Of a stretch of 64,000 nucleotides of DNA, positions 59,459-64,000 are shown in pieces. Numbering within the stretch: position 1 is the stretch's first letter; the number at the start of each line of letters is the position of its first letter. Source of the stretch: Actinomucor elegans. Lineage: Eukaryota; Mucoromycota; Mucoromycetes; Mucorales; Mucoraceae. The stretch spans positions 744,001 to 808,000 of the forward strand of contig JAMSLZ010000007.1 of the NCBI GenBank assembly GCA_026027325.1, in the 5' to 3' direction. The position numbers and the translations under genes were made by a program. The notes under the pieces were generated by a model. It was not told the origin of the DNA. It worked only from the letters and a program-made list of their open reading frames with translations, and did not search any database.

Positions 59459-62400
59459 ATGAATCACTTTAATTCCACTGATCTGGAAGCTACTATTAAA
59501 GTAACAGGGTATCATTTTGATACACCCACTTTCTTAGAGGGTATAGATAACGTGGCTATAGCCCATGGTATTAGGTACGCCAATAGTATTTTTATATGAA
59601 AAAAAGTATTAACCTGTTTGCAAGAAATCGAGACAATCTACCAGTTGTAGCCAAACTGTCACACCAACCTCTACGTTTGGAAAGAGAATATCATATTGTG
59701 CAACGTCTATATAGACAATCTTCTGCCAAAGAACTGCTGTGCAGACCCTTGGACAAAGTGACTATAACTGACCAAGGATGCAGCGCATTCATCTATCAAC
59801 ACTATAGAAATGATAGACTTGAGAAATATCAACCCACTTCCAATAACCAACAGCTAATAGAAGATGGTAACTTTGTGGAACCAATGTCTGTAGACGCCTT
59901 CCTTGAATTTGCTATTCAGTGTTGCGACTGTTTGGAAATGATACATAGAAACCAAAGTAAACCAGCTGTTGAAATTTAACAAGTTTTCAAAAAAAAAATA
60001 CTGACAGTGATTTATCTTTAGTTGTTCATGGAGAAATCAAACTTAACGCTTTCCTGTGGCCTGAACAAAATCCAGTCAAGATATGGAACTTTGGATCTGG
60101 ATCTCGAAGCTTAGAAATGAACCTCACTGCTGAAGGATGGAGAAAAACAATGCATAGAAACGGCGCCAATAACTTTTTACAGATGCTCACTTACATGTCG
60201 CCCGAGCAAACTGGACGCACGACTTTCCAACCAGATCATCGTACAGATCTTTACAGTCTTGGCATCACTTTTTTTGTCGTATTAACACAGACGGTACCTT
60301 TTGCTCATAACAGTCCTATGGAGATTATTCACAATGTATTGAACAAGAAACTACCTTTTGTACATGAAGTCCGACCAGAAACGCCCAATACCATATCTAT
60401 GATCATCGAGAAACTAACAAACAAGGTAGGTTTAAATTTATCAGTGTTTCAAATATACTTGGTTTTCTAACCTTTGGCTAGTCACCTGATGAGCGATATA
60501 CAAGTGCTCATGGTCTAAGAGAAGATTTAAAAGAATGTCTGAAGCAATTGAAAGACACTTCAATGATCATTCACTTTCCTTTGGGACAGTTTGATATAGC
60601 AAGTATATTCACATTGCCAAATAATGGATGCTTTGGTAGACAAAAAGAACTTGCTATCATCAATACGATCATTCGAAGAACAGCTTACATGTGTGGACTC
60701 AATGTGAGAAGAAGACGTCTTAGTTCAAGCGGTGTCACCGCTGCAGCAGCAGCTGTCTTGTCACCTTTGAAACTGAGTAATAATGATGGTCAACATTTAT
60801 CACCGCCCTATCAACGCCATAACAAGAATGATACTGAAAGACACCATAGTAAACTCCATCGCAATCGAAAGCGGCCTACTGAAATCATTGCCATCTATGG
60901 GAACACGGGTGTTGGTAAATCGACATTGGTTAGAAACGTGCAGGAATTTGCTAGAGAATATGGTTACATTGCTATTGCCAAGTTTGATACAAGGCAGCCT
61001 ACACCTTATGGCTGTATATTAAGGTGTCTATCTATCTTTTTGAAGAACATTCTGGCTGAGCCAGCTTCTGAGATAGAACGGTTTCGACGTATGCTCAAGG
61101 ACCAGTTAGGAGCCGAAACCATCTCTCAATTGCCTACACTGTTGGTGGACAATGTGCCTGAACTGGCTTCTTTTCTGGACCAGCCTTCTTTACAGCGTGC
61201 ATCTAGTTCAAACAGCGCGACAGGCTGTGAATGTGATATGGAAGGTGGTGAAATCAAGCTACGCTTTCATTCTGCCTTGATTGAGATATTTGAAGTCATG
61301 GTGAATTTCAAGTTTGTCACCTTGGTAAGTTCCATTTTTTTTTTTCTGTTTTCTACTCAATACTTATGTCACATTATAGTTTCTAGAAGATCTACACCAA
61401 GCAGGTACGCACAATCTGAGTTATTTTCTGTATTGTGTTACTAAATATAAATTTATAGATGAAGCATCCATTGAACTATTGGATTCGTTAATCTCGGCCA
61501 AATTGAACTTTTTGATCATCTTGACCTATAGAAAGAATGAGTTGTCAAATTTAATAAGCAAGTTGTTGTGTAACGAAGACTCGGTTGTGAGTCGTGTCAA
61601 GATTGAGAATCTAGATCAAACAGCCTTGATGGCTTTGGTTAGAACCACCATGCATCGTCAAGAAGAGATCGATTTGTCGCTATTGACCCCACTTGTGGAA
61701 TTCATATATAAGCGTACTCACGGCAATCCCTTTTATGCTTGCCAATTGTTAATGACGCTGGAAAAGAAAAATCTGATCTACTTTAGTTGGGAAAAGACTC
61801 GTTGGGAATACAATTTACAGGAAATCGATAAAGCTTTGCTGCTTGAAATGAAAGAAGATACCAACGGTGACCTTGACATTGAATTTCTGGTACGTCGACT
61901 CAAGGAATTACCGCGGGACGGTAGAAAATTTTTGAAATGGGCTTCGTTTATTGGTAATAGCTTCAAATACGAAACAGTTCGAAACTTGATTTTGGAAAAT
62001 GACGACATTGAAGATGATGATGGTGAAGAGGAAGAAGAAGAAGAAGAAGAAATAGCTAGCCGCACGACTGTAGAACAAAATGGCAAAAAAAGATACGACG
62101 CTATTAATGGCTTGCAATCTGCTATTCAACATGGCTTTATTCAAACTTTCAATAACGATGAATTTCGGTTTACACACGACCGTTATTCTCAAGCTGCCAT
62201 GATGCTTGCTTCTCCTAACAACAAAGACTTGATTCACCTAAGGATCGCATCTCATTTTATGACAAAGAACAGAGTAGACAAATTTTGGGTTGCAGATCAT
62301 GTTAAAGCTGCCTTCCATTTGATCAAACAAAAACCTGTTAAGGCACCCTACCGAAAAGCACTCCTGCAGGCAGGTGACAAGGCATTTGATTCAGGTGCGC

Positions 62401-64000
62401 ACAAGCTGGCGTTTGGTTATTATTCTGCTGCTCAGGAATTACTCGCCACTAAAAGTAATCCTTGGAAAGACGGTAAAGACGCAAAGTATATTGAAACGCT
62501 GCATCTTTATACCCGGTTGGCTGAAATCAGTTGGTTCATGGACTATGATCTCACGCATGGGTACTTGCAAACCATCCTTCAAAATGCTCAATCAGCCATC
62601 GATCGTGCTGCTGCATATCGCGTTCAACATCGCTACCGATGGTCTCGATCTGGCAGCCAAGAAAGTGCACCTATCTTACTTGAATGCCTACGTGAATTGG
62701 GTATCGATGATATTAACTTGAACCTATCTGAAAAAGGCTTTGAACAATTGTACGAGGATACCCGTAATGAAGTACTCAAAGTCGGCATGCACACGATCTT
62801 GAAATTACCCGTCTGTAATAGCCGTCTGATTCGTACCCGTTTCTCTATTATGGAAGAGCTGTGCTTGTGGGCTTATTGGACAAACGATATGCGGGCTATG
62901 CTAGCTGTAGGATCTCGCTTTGTCCTCAAGACATTGAGAAACGGCACCACGCCTACAACAGGTGTAGGATTTGTGTTTTTCGGCATTGCTGCCATGCAAT
63001 TGTTTAATGCATACGAATTTGGTGAACAGATTGGTGAAATGGGTGTAGCTCTTTGCAATGAATATGGAGGAAACTCGGAATCAGGCAGAGCGCGCTATCT
63101 CTATGCGTCCTTTTTGAGCTCTTGGAAGCATCCTTATCATGAATCCATTCCAATGGCGCGTTTAGCAATGAAACAAGGCTTGCTTGGCGGTGACCGTATC
63201 TATGCTACTTTTGCGCATCTGTATGTGGTGATTGGTAATCTGATGCTAGGTGAAAATATGGCAGATAACTTGCGCGATGCTAAAAACTGTTTGGAGGAAA
63301 CAGACAGCCTGGGTGCTACTGTAGGCACTTCGATATTAGCTACCACCATTATGCGTGTCATTCTAGCTGTTCAGGGGAAAACATTGTTGACTCAAGAAGC
63401 AATCTTTGATGATAAAGATTTTGAAGAAGCCACGTTTATCAAACAAGCCAAAGCCGACCACACCGATTCAGCCATGCACCACTTGTACTATTACTATGCC
63501 ATGAAGTCTATTATATTAGCATTGTTCGGTTTCCACGCTGAATCTGTCAAAACAAGCTCTCAATACACCTCCATATCAGTGACCGTGCCTTCTGCCAGAC
63601 ACACGCATGTCATGTTTTTCATGAGATGCTTGAGTTTGATTCAACTGATCAAGCAAGAACAAGATCCGGAGCTTATGAAACAATTAGAATCAACACGAGC
63701 TCTGTTGGTAGAATGGGCTTCTCACAGTCATTTCTCCAACCTTCAAATGTTTATTACTTTTATCAATGCAGAGCTTGCCTCTCTAGAGAACGATCATATC
63801 AAAGCTCAACAGCTCTATGATTTGGGTATCCGTCAAGTAAAGCAAGCCAAGTGGCCTATAGAATCAGCCTACATGCATGAATTAGCAGGTGAATATTATG
63901 TCAGTCATCGAATCAATATGGTGGGCTGCACTATGCTGGAGAAGGCCATTGCTGCGTACCGTCACATTGGCATGTTTGGTAAAGCGACTCAATTGGAGAC
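59459..64000 (+). CDS. Hybrid histidine kinase, N-terminal part (cut by window edge)
   Basis: Exons 59459-59574, 59607-59956, 60022-60425, 60482-61324, 61381-61405 and 61459 to the window end; about 1,426 residues seen. Order: a protein-kinase-like domain (~1-290) whose key motifs are degenerate (VVAKLS for the Lys, HGEIKLNAF for HRDxxxxN, NFGSG for DFG, MSPEQTGRT for APE); a short linker (FGRQKEL); a P-loop NTPase (GNTGVGKST at ~430-438) with AAA/STAND-type sequence; then a long helical TPR-like region. This is the layout of the large fungal hybrid kinases of the Mak/Chk1 class, whose GAF, HisKA, ATPase and receiver domains would lie beyond the window. The first intron is only 32 bases, or translation may start at ATG 59596 (MKKSINLFAR). 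Role: osmotic/oxidative-stress phosphorelay, by family knowledge. Confidence 0.9.

Overview
The window is nuclear DNA of a filamentous fungus, most likely an early-diverging one (Mucoromycota, Mucorales type). The evidence is dense short introns (mostly 50-75 bases, GTAAGT/GTATGT donors, TAG/CAG acceptors) and very AT-rich spacers with long A/T runs. The gene content also fits: a GH18-CBM19 chitinase, a Zn2Cys6 factor with a basic RGPYKKR tail, a Cyc8/Ssn6 corepressor, a large hybrid histidine kinase, and Tc1/mariner-, tyrosine-recombinase- and LINE-type relics. No bacterial operons or organelle genes were seen. Exon joins were placed by eye from reading frame, splice consensus and family knowledge.

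Layout. 0-0.8 kb: LINE-like retroelement relic. 2.3-9.7 kb: homeodomain protein, Doa10/MARCH6 ER ubiquitin ligase, small WWE-like protein. 9.7-18.5 kb: gene-poor, with degenerate ~175-base tandem repeats, broken only by a Zn2Cys6 regulator (13.9-14.8). 18.6-23.1 kb: secreted chitinase convergent with EPL1 (NuA4). 23.1-27.3 kb: gene-poor, one acidic Q-rich ORF. 27.3-34.3 kb: transposon nest with two broken copies of one Tc1/mariner-like element, a second DDE relic, a tyrosine-recombinase relic, a 266-base tandem repeat and, in the middle, a PD-(D/E)XK-like gene with one in-frame TGA. 35.7-40.2 kb: four-TM protein and a Ser/Thr-rich single-pass surface protein. 40.8-42.1 kb: V-ATPase subunit D. 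44.0-48.0 kb: tandem paralogous multi-pass membrane proteins, one clearly broken. 50.9-55.8 kb: compact block of tetraspanin, Mog1, mitochondrial uL13 and Cyc8/Ssn6. 58.3 kb: stand-alone 69-residue WWE-like protein. 59.5 kb to the end: N-terminal ~1,426 residues of a hybrid histidine kinase cut by the window edge.

The genes are independent housekeeping, signalling and surface functions; neighbours do not form a pathway. The most unusual material is (a) the uncharacterised nuclease-like gene inside the transposon nest, (b) a degenerate repeat family seeded in nearly every large spacer in both orientations, (c) premature stops in several broken genes that sit where tryptophan is expected (TGG to TAG/TGA), and (d) the decaying membrane-protein pair.
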